DNA of 64,000 nucleotides, taken from NCBI RefSeq assembly GCF_001677435.1, contig NZ_CP016268.1:2283001-2347000 (forward strand), read 5' to 3'. The notes beneath the pieces were generated by a model, which was not told where the DNA came from, searched no databases, and worked only from the letters and a program-made list of their open reading frames with translations. The translations under genes and the position numbers were made by a program. Source of the DNA: Woeseia oceani (GTDB lineage Bacteria; Pseudomonadota; Gammaproteobacteria; Steroidobacterales; Woeseiaceae). Below, in pieces: positions 7,654-17,392 of this stretch (its first letter is position 1; every line of letters begins with the position of its first letter).

Positions 7654-9381
7654 TTAGTCCGCCAGTGTAACCACACTGGGCATTTCCACACCTCGCTCGG
7701 TGAAATTTACAACGAGCGATAGCCGATCGAACAAGTCACTCATGCCCAGCATGATGTCGCGGGTCGCCTGCGTCACTTCCGGCGATGCGTCTTGGTCTGG
7801 CTGGATCTCGCTTGCTTCGGCTACAAACGCGTAATAGCGTTTGGCATCCATGTGCATGGCATAAAACGGCACAGGGTCGCCCGCTTTGGCAGCAAGCATG
7901 GATGACAAGCGTTGATCACCGCCGTCACCGACCGCCAATGCCAGGCCGCTGCCATTCATCGCCAGCCAGGCTTGTTCGACCGGTGCTTGCAGCAGCGGTG
8001 AATCAAAACGAACCGGCTTGCCATCAGCTTGCAAATTCAGCGCGGCGAGCTCCGGGCTGAATATGCTGCCCATCGCCACGAGGCCGGCGGCATTGTCCGT
8101 CGCCAACAGGAACCGCATGTCAATAGAGCTTGGTGGTACTTTCGCCGCCACGTTCCCACCTTGCACATCGTCTACCACTGCAAGGAAGCCCTTCAGGCTG
8201 TAGGCGACCGGCGGTAATGGTTGTTCGAGGACCATTCGCCCCTGGGCAACGCCAGCCTGTAAATCTGACAGTAGCCCGCACTCGAACGGATCAGCGTCCA
8301 TGGCATCAAGGCGTGCCTCGTAGAACGAACGGAATGCCAGCAAGTCGATACTCATCCCCATTGAGAACAGGCCACCGTGATCGCTGCCGAGGCCCGGCAC
8401 AGGCGCTGTCAAAGTGGTTAATCCGCTGGCGATGTCACTCCGCAGTTCCAGCACCGTGTTCGACGCAATGCGCTTTGCATTGAGTTCGGTGTAGCCGGTC
8501 AGCAATCGCGGCGCAATATCGGCCAGGGCTGAGAACTCCGCTTTGCACACCGCACTCAAAGACACACTGTTGAATTCGGCCCGCTCCAGCAGCTCGGCAT
8601 TGATGCCCGTTGGCTCGGTGAGGAAGGTATCGGCTATCCGCCTGAAATCGACAAAGCCGATGCCGTGCGCCGTGAACCCGTACTCTTTACTCATCTGCTC
8701 CAGTTTTCCGGAGTCAGCGATAGACGATTCCGGTTTTGTCAGCCCGAGAACACGACGCAGCGAATCATCGCTGATGCCTGTTGGAATCACGGTGGCAACC
8801 AGTTGATTGCCAAATCTGGCCAGAATGAACGTTGCCTCATCGTCGCCGGCAAACCGGTAATCCTGATTGTCGATTTGCGCCGTCGACATTTTGCTGCCCG
8901 CGTCCGTTTCGATCTCCGCAAACGTGCGCTCAAAAGCGTCGCCGTCAGTCAGGTTGATCCGCAAAACCGGCGCCAGACCAACGCCGTAAATTGCGAATGT
9001 CGATTCCCGCCCGATTCCGGCATTGCGCAAACCCGATACCGAAAACAGGTTGGCCATCTTATCCAGGATTACCGCCGCATGCTCGCGACTGGCCTCTACC
9101 TCGTCGTCAGCGATGTCTGCACTCTCAAGCCCATCAACGGCGATGGCGCGCACCAGTGTTTGATAACCCTGCAACAGCTTGTCGACCCTCGGCTCCAGTT
9201 TATCGGCCAGGTCTTCGGGCATCGGTCTTAGAACGCCAAATAAATAAGGCGTATCGGCTGCCACGTATTGCAGCATCGGCGAATCGGCGGCCGGCATTTC
9301 GTCGGGCTTCTTGCTGCAGGCTGCTACCAATGACAGCAGCAACGCGACGCATGAAATTCTAAGGAAGTTAGTTGCTCGCAT
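7654..9381 (-). CDS. large lipoprotein of unknown function
   Basis: A 575-residue predicted lipoprotein: signal ISCVALLLSLVAAC with the lipobox Cys near residue 22. No domain is confidently recognised. Repeated short motifs such as TPYLFGVLRPMPEDL, FAIYGVGLAPVLRINL and YSLKGFLAVVDDVQGG suggest a two-lobed fold like DUF3352-type periplasmic proteins, but this is only a resemblance. The gene appears monocistronic, with a hairpin after its end and 119 bp to the upstream gene. Likely periplasm-facing; function unknown. Confidence 0.75.
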   Translation of the reverse strand: MRATNFLRISCVALLLSLVAACSKKPDEMPAADSPMLQYVAADTPYLFGVLRPMPEDLADKLEPRVDKLLQGYQTLVRAIAVDGLESADIADDEVEASREHAAVILDKMANLFSVSGLRNAGIGRESTFAIYGVGLAPVLRINLTDGDAFERTFAEIETDAGSKMSTAQIDNQDYRFAGDDEATFILARFGNQLVATVIPTGISDDSLRRVLGLTKPESSIADSGKLEQMSKEYGFTAHGIGFVDFRRIADTFLTEPTGINAELLERAEFNSVSLSAVCKAEFSALADIAPRLLTGYTELNAKRIASNTVLELRSDIASGLTTLTAPVPGLGSDHGGLFSMGMSIDLLAFRSFYEARLDAMDADPFECGLLSDLQAGVAQGRMVLEQPLPPVAYSLKGFLAVVDDVQGGNVAAKVPPSSIDMRFLLATDNAAGLVAMGSIFSPELAALNLQADGKPVRFDSPLLQAPVEQAWLAMNGSGLALAVGDGGDQRLSSMLAAKAGDPVPFYAMHMDAKRYYAFVAEASEIQPDQDASPEVTQATRDIMLGMSDLFDRLSLVVNFTERGVEMPSVVTLAD

Positions 9382-9500
9382 GGCAGATCATTCCATATGG
9401 ATCGTGCGTGAAGTTTTGCAACCGGAATCAGGCTGCTCGCAGTTCAGGAGGATACCGGCTATGCGCGAACGCAGCGAGTACCAGGTCCCGGTTCATTAAA

Positions 9501-10985
9501 TTACTTGACGCGTTTCAGCGGAACAGCTTCGTCGCCAGCCGTGGACTGACCCAGCGCGGCAAGATACTGCCCACGGACCTCGGCAACGTGCTGGTCCACG
9601 GTTTCCGGCCGCCATGAGTCCGTCGCGATCGGTGGCAAGACCTCGACCTCGACCCGAGCCGGCCGAATGAACAAAGCTCCCTTCGGCAATACATCGCTGG
9701 CATTGTGAATAACGATCGGAACAACCGGTACGTTTGCCTGCATGGCGATATGAAACGGCCCTTTCTTGAACGGACCCAGCCGGTCGCTGTTACTGCGGGT
9801 TCCTTCCGGGGCGATCGCCAGCGACAGGCCGGAACGTAACGACTCAACCACGGGACGTAGTGCTTCGATCGCCTTTTCGTGATTGCGCCGGTCGACGAAA
9901 ACCGTATCCGCTATCCTGAATACCGGCCCCACCAGCGGGTTCAAAGCAATCTCCTGTTTCGCGATAGCCGTGAAGTCCCTGCGCAACAGCTTGGCGATAA
10001 TCAAGACGTCTATAGCACTCTGGTGATTGAAGAGGAACACGGCCGGTCGTTGCTCCCAGACGTGGTTTTCACCGCGTATACGAATATCGATACCAGCGAG
10101 CGCACTGCCGAACTCGCCCCAGGTCGTTACCGCAAGGTTTACGGCATCGCGACGTGACTGGTTCAGTATCCAGGTCGGCACGATTTGCATTGCAGCGGAG
10201 AAGAACGCGCCGTACGCCAGTCCGGTACGCACCACCTCTTTCAATCCAGGCAGACCACGGCTGCTGAAATCGCGGACCGGCCAGTCACGCCGGTGAGCAA
10301 TCTCGCGCAACGTCGTATCCGGGTTCAGCGGACGCGGCTTGCCGACCGCTTCCAACAAGGGCAAGTCCTCAAGGCCGTCGCTGTAAAACCAGCAGTCAGC
10401 CAGTTCGACACCGCGTTCCGCGGCAAACGCACGTGCCGCATCCAGCTTGCCTTTCGCGAACACCACCGGCTCACGGATCTCGCCTGTGAACACGCCACCT
10501 TCGACTTCGAAGTGGTTGCATAGCACGTGCCGGATACCCAGCTCTTGTGCCGCTGGCTCTATCTGGTAGGGGGTTGCAGAGGACAATACGGCCACGGTGT
10601 GGCCGCGCGCCTGATGGGCGCGTAACAACGCCCGCGACTCCGGGTAGACCGAGCCCGCAAGGTATTTGCGAAACACCGTCTCGCCAAGATCAATGAATTC
10701 CTGTTCGCGCACACCGGCCAGCGTCCGGCCCGCATCGCGGAGCAGCTGCGCATAGTCGCTGCCATTAATGCCGTGCGTCACCATGCCGAAAAATTGCGCG
10801 ATGGCGTCCCGCGGCGTCAATTTCCCGGAAAAAAGTCGCTCACGAAAGACCGAGGCGATCGAGAAACCGAAGATCAATGTGCCGTCAAAGTCAAAAAACG
10901 CGATGCTGCCCGGGCCCTGAGCTGAGCGCTCCACCTCGCGCGTAATCTGACCGTATACGCCCCGGACCGACGAATTCGCTGCCAC
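9501..10985 (-). CDS. HAD phosphatase-PlsC acyltransferase fusion
   Basis: A 494-residue bifunctional protein. Residues 1-230 form a HAD-IB hydrolase: motif I DFDGTL at 32-37, motif II Ser in VLSSATPY near 135, motif III YSDGLEDLPLL near 201. Residues 255-480 are a 1-acyl-glycerol-3-phosphate acyltransferase: NHQSAID (HX4D) at 320-326 and APEGTRS at 392-398, plus a membrane-associating segment before it. The fusion is known in some bacteria, including actinobacterial SerB-PlsC-like proteins, and probably couples a phosphatase step to phospholipid acyl transfer. The GTG start at 10985 is supported by a perfect AGGAGG seven bases upstream. Confidence 0.88.
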   Translation of the reverse strand: MAANSSVRGVYGQITREVERSAQGPGSIAFFDFDGTLIFGFSIASVFRERLFSGKLTPRDAIAQFFGMVTHGINGSDYAQLLRDAGRTLAGVREQEFIDLGETVFRKYLAGSVYPESRALLRAHQARGHTVAVLSSATPYQIEPAAQELGIRHVLCNHFEVEGGVFTGEIREPVVFAKGKLDAARAFAAERGVELADCWFYSDGLEDLPLLEAVGKPRPLNPDTTLREIAHRRDWPVRDFSSRGLPGLKEVVRTGLAYGAFFSAAMQIVPTWILNQSRRDAVNLAVTTWGEFGSALAGIDIRIRGENHVWEQRPAVFLFNHQSAIDVLIIAKLLRRDFTAIAKQEIALNPLVGPVFRIADTVFVDRRNHEKAIEALRPVVESLRSGLSLAIAPEGTRSNSDRLGPFKKGPFHIAMQANVPVVPIVIHNASDVLPKGALFIRPARVEVEVLPPIATDSWRPETVDQHVAEVRGQYLAALGQSTAGDEAVPLKRVK

Positions 10986-10989
10986 AGAC

Positions 10990-11001
10990 TGCCTCCTGAA
11001 T
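10990..11001 (-). promoter_or_regulatory. strong Shine-Dalgarno for the GTG start of the HAD-PlsC gene
   Basis: AGGAGG on the minus strand lies seven bases before GTG at 10985 and decides that start. Confidence 0.6.
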
Positions 11002-11076
11002 GCCCGCAGCTTACCGCAGATCCGGACTTTTGCGGCTTGATTGTCAACTGAGATATCAATTGGCCCTGTCGCTCTC

Positions 11077-11082
11077 TATAAT
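11077..11082 (+). promoter_or_regulatory. consensus -10 box upstream of typA
   Basis: A perfect TATAAT lies 31 bp before the typA start codon. The -35 region (around 11054-11060) is poor. It is the only good promoter element between the divergent HAD-PlsC and typA genes. Confidence 0.5.
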
Positions 11083-11113
11083 CCGCGACCACTTCGCCAC
11101 AGCACTTATTCCC

Positions 11114-12937
11114 ATGTCCGATCTTTCCAAGCTCCGCAACATCGCCATCATCGCGCACGTCGACCACGGCAAGACCACGCTGGTTGACCAATTGCTAAAA
11201 CAGTCCGGAACGCTCAATGAACGGGCGGCCATGCCTGATCGAATGATGGATTCCAATGACCTGGAACGCGAACGCGGCATCACCATTCTGGCCAAGAACA
11301 CGGCCATTCGCTGGCACGACTACAATATCAATATCGTCGACACCCCCGGGCACGCCGATTTCGGCGGCGAAGTCGAACGCGTCCTGTCCATGGTCGATAG
11401 CGTGCTGCTGCTCGTTGACGCCGTTGACGGCCCGATGCCACAAACTCGTTTCGTAACCCAGAAAGCGTTTGCGCGCGGCCTCGTGCCCGTCGTGGTCATT
11501 AACAAGATCGATCGTGACGGCGCACGCCCGGATTGGGTGCTGGATCAAACCTTTGACCTGTTTGACCGGCTCGGCGCCACCGACGAACAGCTGGATTTCC
11601 CGGTGCTCTACGCCTCGGCTCTGGAAGGCTACGCAAGCCACGATTCCACGGCACGCAGTGGCGACATGCAGCCCCTGTTCCAGGAAATCGTCGACAAGGT
11701 GCCCTCGCCGCCGGTCATTATTGACGGCCCGCTGCAGTTGCAGGTTTCCAGTCTGGCCTACGATTCCTATGTCGGCGTGCTTGGCATTGGACGAATCCAG
11801 CGCGGCGCTATCGCCACCAATACCGCCGTCAGCGTGGTCGGCGCCGATGGCCGCACCCGCAATGCGCGGGTGCTGGAACTGTACGGTTTTCACGGCCTGG
11901 AACGACGCAAGATCGAATCCGCGAACGCTGGCGACATCGTCGTGTTCAGCGGCATCGACGATCTGAATATTTCGGACACGCTGTGCCCACGCGACCACCC
12001 GGAAGCACTGCCACCGCTGGCGGTTGATGAACCCACCATCAGCATGACCTTCCAGGTGAACAAATCGCCGTTTGTTGGTCAGGACGGCAAGTTCCTCACC
12101 AGCCGCCAGATTCGCGAGCGGCTGCAACAGGAGCTTAAGCACAACGTTGCTTTGCGTGTTGACGATACTGACGACCCCGACAAGTTCCGTGTGTCGGGCC
12201 GTGGCGAACTGCATTTGTCCGTCTTGATCGAGACGATGCGTCGGGAAGGATTTGAACTTGCCGTATCGCGCCCGGAGGTGATCATTCACGAAGTGGACGG
12301 CGTGAAGCAGGAACCGTGGGAACAACTGACCGTCGATTTTGAAGAAGCCTACCAGGGCGGCGTCATGTCACGCATTGCCGAACGCAAAGGCGAACTGCTG
12401 AACATGCAATCCGACGGCAAAGGTCGCATGCGACTTGACTACCGTATCCCTACCCGCGGTCTGATCGGCTTTCGAACCGAGTACCTGACCGCAACGTCCG
12501 GTACCGGCCTCATCTATCACGTGTTCGAAAAATACGACCGGCACATTGCTGAATCGCTCGGCCAACGTAACAACGGCGTGCTTATTTCCATGGTAACGGG
12601 CAAGGCACTGGCCTATGCACTCTACAATCTGCAGGAACGCGGCAAGCTGTTCATCGGCCACGGTGAACCCGTTTATGAAGGCCGGGTCATCGGTATCCAC
12701 AGCCGGCAGAACGACCTTGTCGTGAACCCGACAAAGGCCAAGCAGCTGAACAACATTCGCGCGGCCGGCAACGATGAGAACATCGTGCTGTCGACACCGA
12801 TCCGCTTTTCACTGGAACAGGCGCTGGAATTTATCGACGACGACGAACTGCTCGAAGTCACACCGAATAACATCCGCCTGCGCAAAAAATTACTAAGTGA
12901 GAACGAACGCAAGCGGGATTCGCGACTGCGGGCATGA
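11114..12937 (+). CDS. typA: ribosome-associated GTPase TypA/BipA
   Basis: A translational GTPase of 607 residues, the usual family length. It acts on the 50S subunit in ribosome assembly and stress or low-temperature adaptation. The G domain begins at residue 3 with the P-loop AHVDHGKT, then RGITILAKN (switch I), [14 protein letters not shown] (G3) and [13 protein letters not shown] (G4). EF-Tu-like and EF-G-like domains and the TypA-specific C-terminal domain follow ([12 protein letters not shown], and a Lys/Arg-rich tail). The ATG at 11114 matches the universal [19 protein letters not shown] start. Its stop overlaps the srkA start (ATGA), so the two are translationally coupled. Confidence 0.97.
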   Translation: MSDLSKLRNIAIIAHVDHGKTTLVDQLLKQSGTLNERAAMPDRMMDSNDLERERGITILAKNTAIRWHDYNINIVDTPGHADFGGEVERVLSMVDSVLLLVDAVDGPMPQTRFVTQKAFARGLVPVVVINKIDRDGARPDWVLDQTFDLFDRLGATDEQLDFPVLYASALEGYASHDSTARSGDMQPLFQEIVDKVPSPPVIIDGPLQLQVSSLAYDSYVGVLGIGRIQRGAIATNTAVSVVGADGRTRNARVLELYGFHGLERRKIESANAGDIVVFSGIDDLNISDTLCPRDHPEALPPLAVDEPTISMTFQVNKSPFVGQDGKFLTSRQIRERLQQELKHNVALRVDDTDDPDKFRVSGRGELHLSVLIETMRREGFELAVSRPEVIIHEVDGVKQEPWEQLTVDFEEAYQGGVMSRIAERKGELLNMQSDGKGRMRLDYRIPTRGLIGFRTEYLTATSGTGLIYHVFEKYDRHIAESLGQRNNGVLISMVTGKALAYALYNLQERGKLFIGHGEPVYEGRVIGIHSRQNDLVVNPTKAKQLNNIRAAGNDENIVLSTPIRFSLEQALEFIDDDELLEVTPNNIRLRKKLLSENERKRDSRLRA

Positions 12938-13932
12938 GCGAAAGCGACGACAGCGCACTCGCTTATCAGGCACTGCAACCCGACGACATACTCGATACCC
13001 TGGAAAGTCTCGGTTTCAACTGCAATGGCCGCATGCTGGCACTCAACAGCTACGAAAACCGTGTCTATCAGGTTGGTATCGAGGGTGACGCGCCGGTCGT
13101 AGCCAAGTTCTATCGGCCAGCCCGCTGGACCGACGAGGCGATAGAAGAAGAACATGAGTTTGCGGCGGAACTCGCGGCAGCCGATATCCCGGTAGTCGCG
13201 CCGTTGCGGATTCATGGTGCGACACTGCATCACCACGGGCCGTTTCGGGTGTCGATTTCACCCTGCCATGGCGGGCGCTCCCCGGATCTCGACAACGACG
13301 ACTTACTGCGCCAGATCGGTCGGCTGGTAGCCCGCATTCACCTGCAAGGGGAACGTTCCGAGTTCCGGCACCGGCCGCACGTGGACATCGAGAGCTATGG
13401 CATCGATTCGCACGATTACCTGCTCGACAACCAGTTCATTCCTGAGGAACTGGAAGAGGTTTACATCGGCATAGCGGACCACCTGTTTGACAACATCGAA
13501 GCGGCATTTGACCGTGCCGGTGCCGTTCGCGAGTTCCGTTTACATGCTGATTTTCACCCCGGCAATGTTCTCGTGCAGGAAGACCGGGTGCATATCGTAG
13601 ACCTCGACGACGCCCGCACCGGGCCGGCGGTTCAGGACTTGTGGATGTTCCTGTCCGGCGACCGCGACGAGCAGACGCCGCAGCTAAGCATTCTGCTCGA
13701 GGGCTATCAGGAATTTCGCCAGTTTGACGCCCGCGAACTGCACCTGATTGAAGCCCTGCGCAGCCTGCGCATGATGCATTACGCCGCCTGGCTGGCGCGT
13801 CGCTGGGAAGACCCGGCCTTCAAACAGGCATTTCCCTGGTTCAATTCCCGCCGCTATTGGGACGAGCACGTTCTGAGCCTGCGTGAGCAAACCGCATTGA
13901 TTCAAGAGCCGCCACTGGCATGGTACGCCTAG
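12934..13932 (+). CDS. srkA: stress response kinase SrkA (YihE)
   Basis: A 332-residue Ser/Thr protein kinase of the aminoglycoside phosphotransferase/choline kinase fold. In E. coli, YihE protects against stress-induced death by counteracting MazEF and Cpx-linked signals. The catalytic loop HADFHPGNVL and the metal-binding IVDLDDARTGP are intact, and SYENRVYQVG near residue 48 is the family's nucleotide-binding loop. It overlaps typA by 4 bp. The pairing with typA hints at joint expression under stress, which is inference. Confidence 0.92.
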   Translation: MSESDDSALAYQALQPDDILDTLESLGFNCNGRMLALNSYENRVYQVGIEGDAPVVAKFYRPARWTDEAIEEEHEFAAELAAADIPVVAPLRIHGATLHHHGPFRVSISPCHGGRSPDLDNDDLLRQIGRLVARIHLQGERSEFRHRPHVDIESYGIDSHDYLLDNQFIPEELEEVYIGIADHLFDNIEAAFDRAGAVREFRLHADFHPGNVLVQEDRVHIVDLDDARTGPAVQDLWMFLSGDRDEQTPQLSILLEGYQEFRQFDARELHLIEALRSLRMMHYAAWLARRWEDPAFKQAFPWFNSRRYWDEHVLSLREQTALIQEPPLAWYA

Positions 13933-14106
13933 CCGCACTCGGCCCATATCCGGCTGCAAAATCGCCCTGTTGCGAATCCACCGGACCCGGTCTAAAGTCA
14001 GAAACGTCAGAGTCAGATGGTGCAGAGTGGAACTAAGCCCGCCCAAATGGCTCAAAGGAACGAATAACCAGCGGTGTAATGCGCTCTCCGCAATCTCGGG
14101 GATTTG

Positions 14107-14799
14107 ATGTCAGTACGGCTCTATTCAGGTATTTTCTTGCTGATGCTGATCACTCTGCAAGGGTGCAGCTCGCAAGTTGCAATGAACGACCCGAGAATTC
14201 CTGATCCGCTCGTTGCACGAATGCCAATCAGTGTTGCCGTGCGCTACCCGGAGTCATTCGAACATTTCGTCCACGAAGAGCGCGTCATCGGTAAAGAGAC
14301 CTGGACGATTGATCTCGGCAAGTCGAACAAGCTGCTGTTCACCAAATTGTTCGGCGCAATGTTCGCCAACATGCAGATCATAGACGCCAATACCGATCCC
14401 GCCTCTCTCGGCGTGGACGCATTGATCGAACCCGGTATCGACGCGTTTGAATTCTCGGTGCCGGAACAAAGCCAGACTGACGCGTTTGCCGTGTGGATTC
14501 GTTACCGAATCAAGATCTTTGATGACGCCGGAACTCAGATAGCGAACTGGCCGATCAGTGCCTATGGGAAAAGTCAGTCATCCACCTTCGGCGGCGACGA
14601 TGCACTGCAACGTGCCGCCGTATTGGCGATGCGCGATGCCGCCGCACTGGTCATTCTGCAAATGGACAAAGCCACTGGCATCAGCCAGCTTGGCAAGAAA
14701 GCAGCGCCTGCCACCAGCCCGACCGCCTTGGAACCGGCGCTGACGCCGGCCGCGCAGCAAACCACCGCAACGGAGGTCGATCCCGATGAACCCGGTTGA
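14107..14799 (+). CDS. lipoprotein of unknown function
   Basis: A 230-residue predicted lipoprotein: signal SGIFLLMLITLQGC with the Cys near residue 20. The ATG at 14107 is preferred over the TTG one codon upstream. The body (MPISVAVRYPESFEHF, IDLGKSNKLLFTKLFGAMFANMQIID, FAVWIRYRIKIFDDAG) resembles outer-membrane lipoproteins with a beta-rich core. The C-terminus is an Ala/Pro/Thr-rich linker. It overlaps the next lipoprotein gene by 14 bp, so the pair is an operon. Confidence 0.75.
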   Translation: MSVRLYSGIFLLMLITLQGCSSQVAMNDPRIPDPLVARMPISVAVRYPESFEHFVHEERVIGKETWTIDLGKSNKLLFTKLFGAMFANMQIIDANTDPASLGVDALIEPGIDAFEFSVPEQSQTDAFAVWIRYRIKIFDDAGTQIANWPISAYGKSQSSTFGGDDALQRAAVLAMRDAAALVILQMDKATGISQLGKKAAPATSPTALEPALTPAAQQTTATEVDPDEPG

Positions 14800-15481
14800 T
14801 TTCAGTGCTAGCCGCCTGCAAGGCGCGTGGCAACGATTGTTGCTCGGCATGTTGTTGCTGCCCCTGAGCGCCTGCGTGACATCGCGGGTCGAAGATTCCC
14901 GGCAGGTCGGCACCGGCATCAATGCCGGCGAAGGCATTGTCATCATGGCGAAGAGCTACCACCTCGGCAATGAGACAGAAAGCAAATTCATTTCCTGCGT
15001 CGGCGATGCCATCGGACGGGGCTCCGGCGGTCTGCGCGTGGTTCCCAATCAGGAATTTGTTGATGCACTGTTCCCCTGGTTTGAACCGCGCACCGCTCCG
15101 GCCGATACCAAAGGCTTGCCCAGCCTGATGTCGCGGCCAGGTGTGCAGCAGGCAATCGCCAAGAAAGGCGTACGCTACGTAGTCTGGCTGGATGGCGAGA
15201 CAGATCGCGTCGCCGGCGGCGGCAGTCTGTCGTGCGCAGCGGGCCCCGGCGGTGGTGGTTGCTTCGGGTTTGCCTGGTGGCAAAATGACGCCAACTACGA
15301 AGCCTCGGTCTGGGACCTGTCAGGTCTCGAGGATGCCGGTACCGTCAGCGCTGACTTCAGCGGTACTTCATTCCTGCCTGCCGTGATTGTACCGATACCG
15401 CTCTTTGCAAGAACCCAGGCCAAAGCCTGCAAAGGTCTGTCCGATCAACTCAAGCTGTTCATCGTTGACGAAGACGCCTGA
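14786..15481 (+). CDS. lipoprotein of unknown function
   Basis: A 231-residue predicted lipoprotein. The start lies inside the preceding gene. The signal LLLGMLLLPLSAC is preceded by a rather long 16-residue N-region, giving the lipobox Cys near residue 30. Two further cysteines (FISCVGDAIG, SLSCAAGPGGGGCFGF) and a glycine-rich stretch are notable. No family recognised. Co-transcribed with the upstream lipoprotein gene. Confidence 0.75.
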   Translation: MNPVDFSASRLQGAWQRLLLGMLLLPLSACVTSRVEDSRQVGTGINAGEGIVIMAKSYHLGNETESKFISCVGDAIGRGSGGLRVVPNQEFVDALFPWFEPRTAPADTKGLPSLMSRPGVQQAIAKKGVRYVVWLDGETDRVAGGGSLSCAAGPGGGGCFGFAWWQNDANYEASVWDLSGLEDAGTVSADFSGTSFLPAVIVPIPLFARTQAKACKGLSDQLKLFIVDEDA

Positions 15482-15493
15482 GCTTTACATCAC

Positions 15494-16021
15494 TCAGGGC
15501 CGACCGGCCCGAATGAAAGCACGCTGATAGAACGGCGAATCCAGCGCTGCAATCGTAACCTCCCGACCACTTGACGGTGCATGCACGAACCGGCCGTCGC
15601 CAAGGTACATGCCCACGTGCGACATCCTGCCGCGAATGCGGAAAAACAGCACATCACCGACTTGCATATCGTCGCGATCGATCGCTCGCAGGCCACGCCA
15701 TTGGCTGCCGGTCGTACGCGGAACCGTCACGCCGGCCTGTTTGTACGCGTATTGAATCAGGCCACTGCAGTCGAAACCATCGCGGCTGGCACCACCATAC
15801 CGATACGGCATGCCGACCTGGCGAACAGCGACGACAGCAGCTCGTTCGCCCACTGAGCGCACAGGGGCCGACTCACCAGGAGCGGGAGTGGCTGCGACAG
15901 GAGCCGGCGACACCGGGCGATCAGTCCGCGGCTGCGGTGTGTGTCCCGCGCAAGAAGACAGGCCTGCGCTGCAGACGACGATGACGATAAGCCGGGCAAA
16001 ACTGGCTGGCTGCAAGATCAT
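15494..16021 (-). CDS. NlpC/P60-family peptidoglycan endopeptidase lipoprotein
   Basis: A lipoprotein of 175 residues with a C-terminal NlpC/P60 cysteine peptidase domain that cleaves peptide cross-links or stems in peptidoglycan. The lipobox GLSSC is at residues 20-24, a Pro/Ala-rich linker follows, and the catalytic triad is visible: Cys85 in FDCSG, His135 in SHVGMYL and His147 in VHAPSSG. The start at 16021 puts the signal peptide at the N-terminus; upstream codons in frame add an unlikely extension. It is divergent from the gluzincin gene, with start codons 36 bp apart. Confidence 0.88.
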   Translation of the reverse strand: MILQPASFARLIVIVVCSAGLSSCAGHTPQPRTDRPVSPAPVAATPAPGESAPVRSVGERAAVVAVRQVGMPYRYGGASRDGFDCSGLIQYAYKQAGVTVPRTTGSQWRGLRAIDRDDMQVGDVLFFRIRGRMSHVGMYLGDGRFVHAPSSGREVTIAALDSPFYQRAFIRAGRP

Positions 16022-16057
16022 ATGAAACACTTCGGCCTCACTGACGGACAAGCATAC

Positions 16058-17392
16058 ATGGAGCAGACTGAATCCGGCATGAATGGCAATCCAGGACAGG
16101 ACATTCCGACCAGACAACCAGCGGTTGCCGACAGCGACCCTTGTCGCTCGTCAGCGTGGCGTCGCCGCATCGCAGTTGCCGCTGTAATGATCTGCGGCTA
16201 CGCCTGCGGGGCCTTGGCTGCTGACGCGAGCGGAGAACGCATCTACGACGTCGTCTACACAGTTCGGCCGCTGCCCGATTCCCACAGTGCTGAAGTTGAA
16301 ATGGCCGTGAGTCAGACCCGTGGCATGCTCCGGCAATTGAGCATGGATTTGCCCGGCGACAATTTCAGCGGGTTTCATGGTGACGGCGAAATCGCAGTAG
16401 AGGGCAAAGAGTTGCATTGGTCTCCGCCGCGCGACGGCGGTAATTTGCGCTGGACCGTCAGCATCAATCATCAACGCGACAACGCCACCTACGACGCTTG
16501 GCTGGATGCCGACTGGGCGGTGTTCCGCGCTTCTGACATCATACCGCCCGCCCGTACCCGGGCATTGAAGGGTGCGCAAAGCCGCACCTATTTGCAGTTC
16601 GACTTGCCGGAACAGTGGTCATCGCTGACTCAGTATGCCGAGCGCGCTGGCCGTTACCGCGTGCAGAATCCGGAACGCCGTTTTGACCGGCCGACCGGCT
16701 GGATCTTGCTCGGCAAAATTGGAGTGCGGATCGAAACCATTGCTGGCGTCCGCGTACTCGTCGGAGGACCTGCCGGGCACGCCGTACGACGGCTGGATCT
16801 GCTTGCCCTCCTGCACTGGACACTGCCCCACTTGAAAGGCGTGTTGCCGGACTTCCCGTCACGCCTGACTATCATCAGCGCTGGCGAAAACATGTGGCGC
16901 GGCGGATTGTCCGGACCACGTTCACTCTTTCTGCACGCGGAGCTGCCCTTGATCAGCGAGAATGCAACAAGCACGCTGCTGCATGAAATCCTGCACCTGG
17001 GAACCCGCTTCAGTGCCGGGCCCGGTGCGGATTGGATCGTTGAAGGCTTTGCCGAATATTACTCACTGGAACTGTTGCGACGCAGTCGCAGTATCTCGAA
17101 GAAACGCTTTGATACCGCAATCGAGAACCTCGTGGAATGGGGCGAAAGTGCTGAATCGCTGTGCACGCCGCAATCCACCGGCGCGACCACGGCGCGCGCC
17201 GTCGGCATCATCGCCGCATTGCACAAAGAACTGCGCCGCAGCGGTGGCGACCCACTCGATGATCTGCTGCGCAACCTGGTTGCCGCCGACAGCAAAGTGA
17301 GTGTCACCGAATTGCGCAGCCTCGCCAGCGAAATCCACGGCTCGATGCCCAAGGCGTTATCAGCGCGGAATCTGCGCGGGTGCAAGCTCTAG
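16058..17392 (+). CDS. exported gluzincin-type (M61/M1-like) peptidase, function unknown
   Basis: About 444 residues with an internal signal-anchor segment (RRIAVAAVMICGYACGALAADA). The C-terminal half carries a zinc-peptidase signature: LLHEILHLGTR (HEXXH) and 20 residues later WIVEGFAEYYSLEL, whose Glu would be the third ligand. The N-terminal half is beta-rich (YDVVYTVRPLPDSHSAEVEMAVSQ), as in M61/M1 aminopeptidase N-domains. ATGs at 16022, 16058 and 16079 are possible starts and none has a strong ribosome binding site. It overlaps the following AAA ATPase gene and is divergent from an NlpC/P60 lipoprotein, suggesting envelope proteolysis. Confidence 0.7.
   Translation: MEQTESGMNGNPGQDIPTRQPAVADSDPCRSSAWRRRIAVAAVMICGYACGALAADASGERIYDVVYTVRPLPDSHSAEVEMAVSQTRGMLRQLSMDLPGDNFSGFHGDGEIAVEGKELHWSPPRDGGNLRWTVSINHQRDNATYDAWLDADWAVFRASDIIPPARTRALKGAQSRTYLQFDLPEQWSSLTQYAERAGRYRVQNPERRFDRPTGWILLGKIGVRIETIAGVRVLVGGPAGHAVRRLDLLALLHWTLPHLKGVLPDFPSRLTIISAGENMWRGGLSGPRSLFLHAELPLISENATSTLLHEILHLGTRFSAGPGADWIVEGFAEYYSLELLRRSRSISKKRFDTAIENLVEWGESAESLCTPQSTGATTARAVGIIAALHKELRRSGGDPLDDLLRNLVAADSKVSVTELRSLASEIHGSMPKALSARNLRGCKL

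Noticed and set aside
11195-12325. Minus-strand open frame of 376 codons
   Set aside because: Complete overlap with typA; its sequence is the mirror of conserved typA codons.
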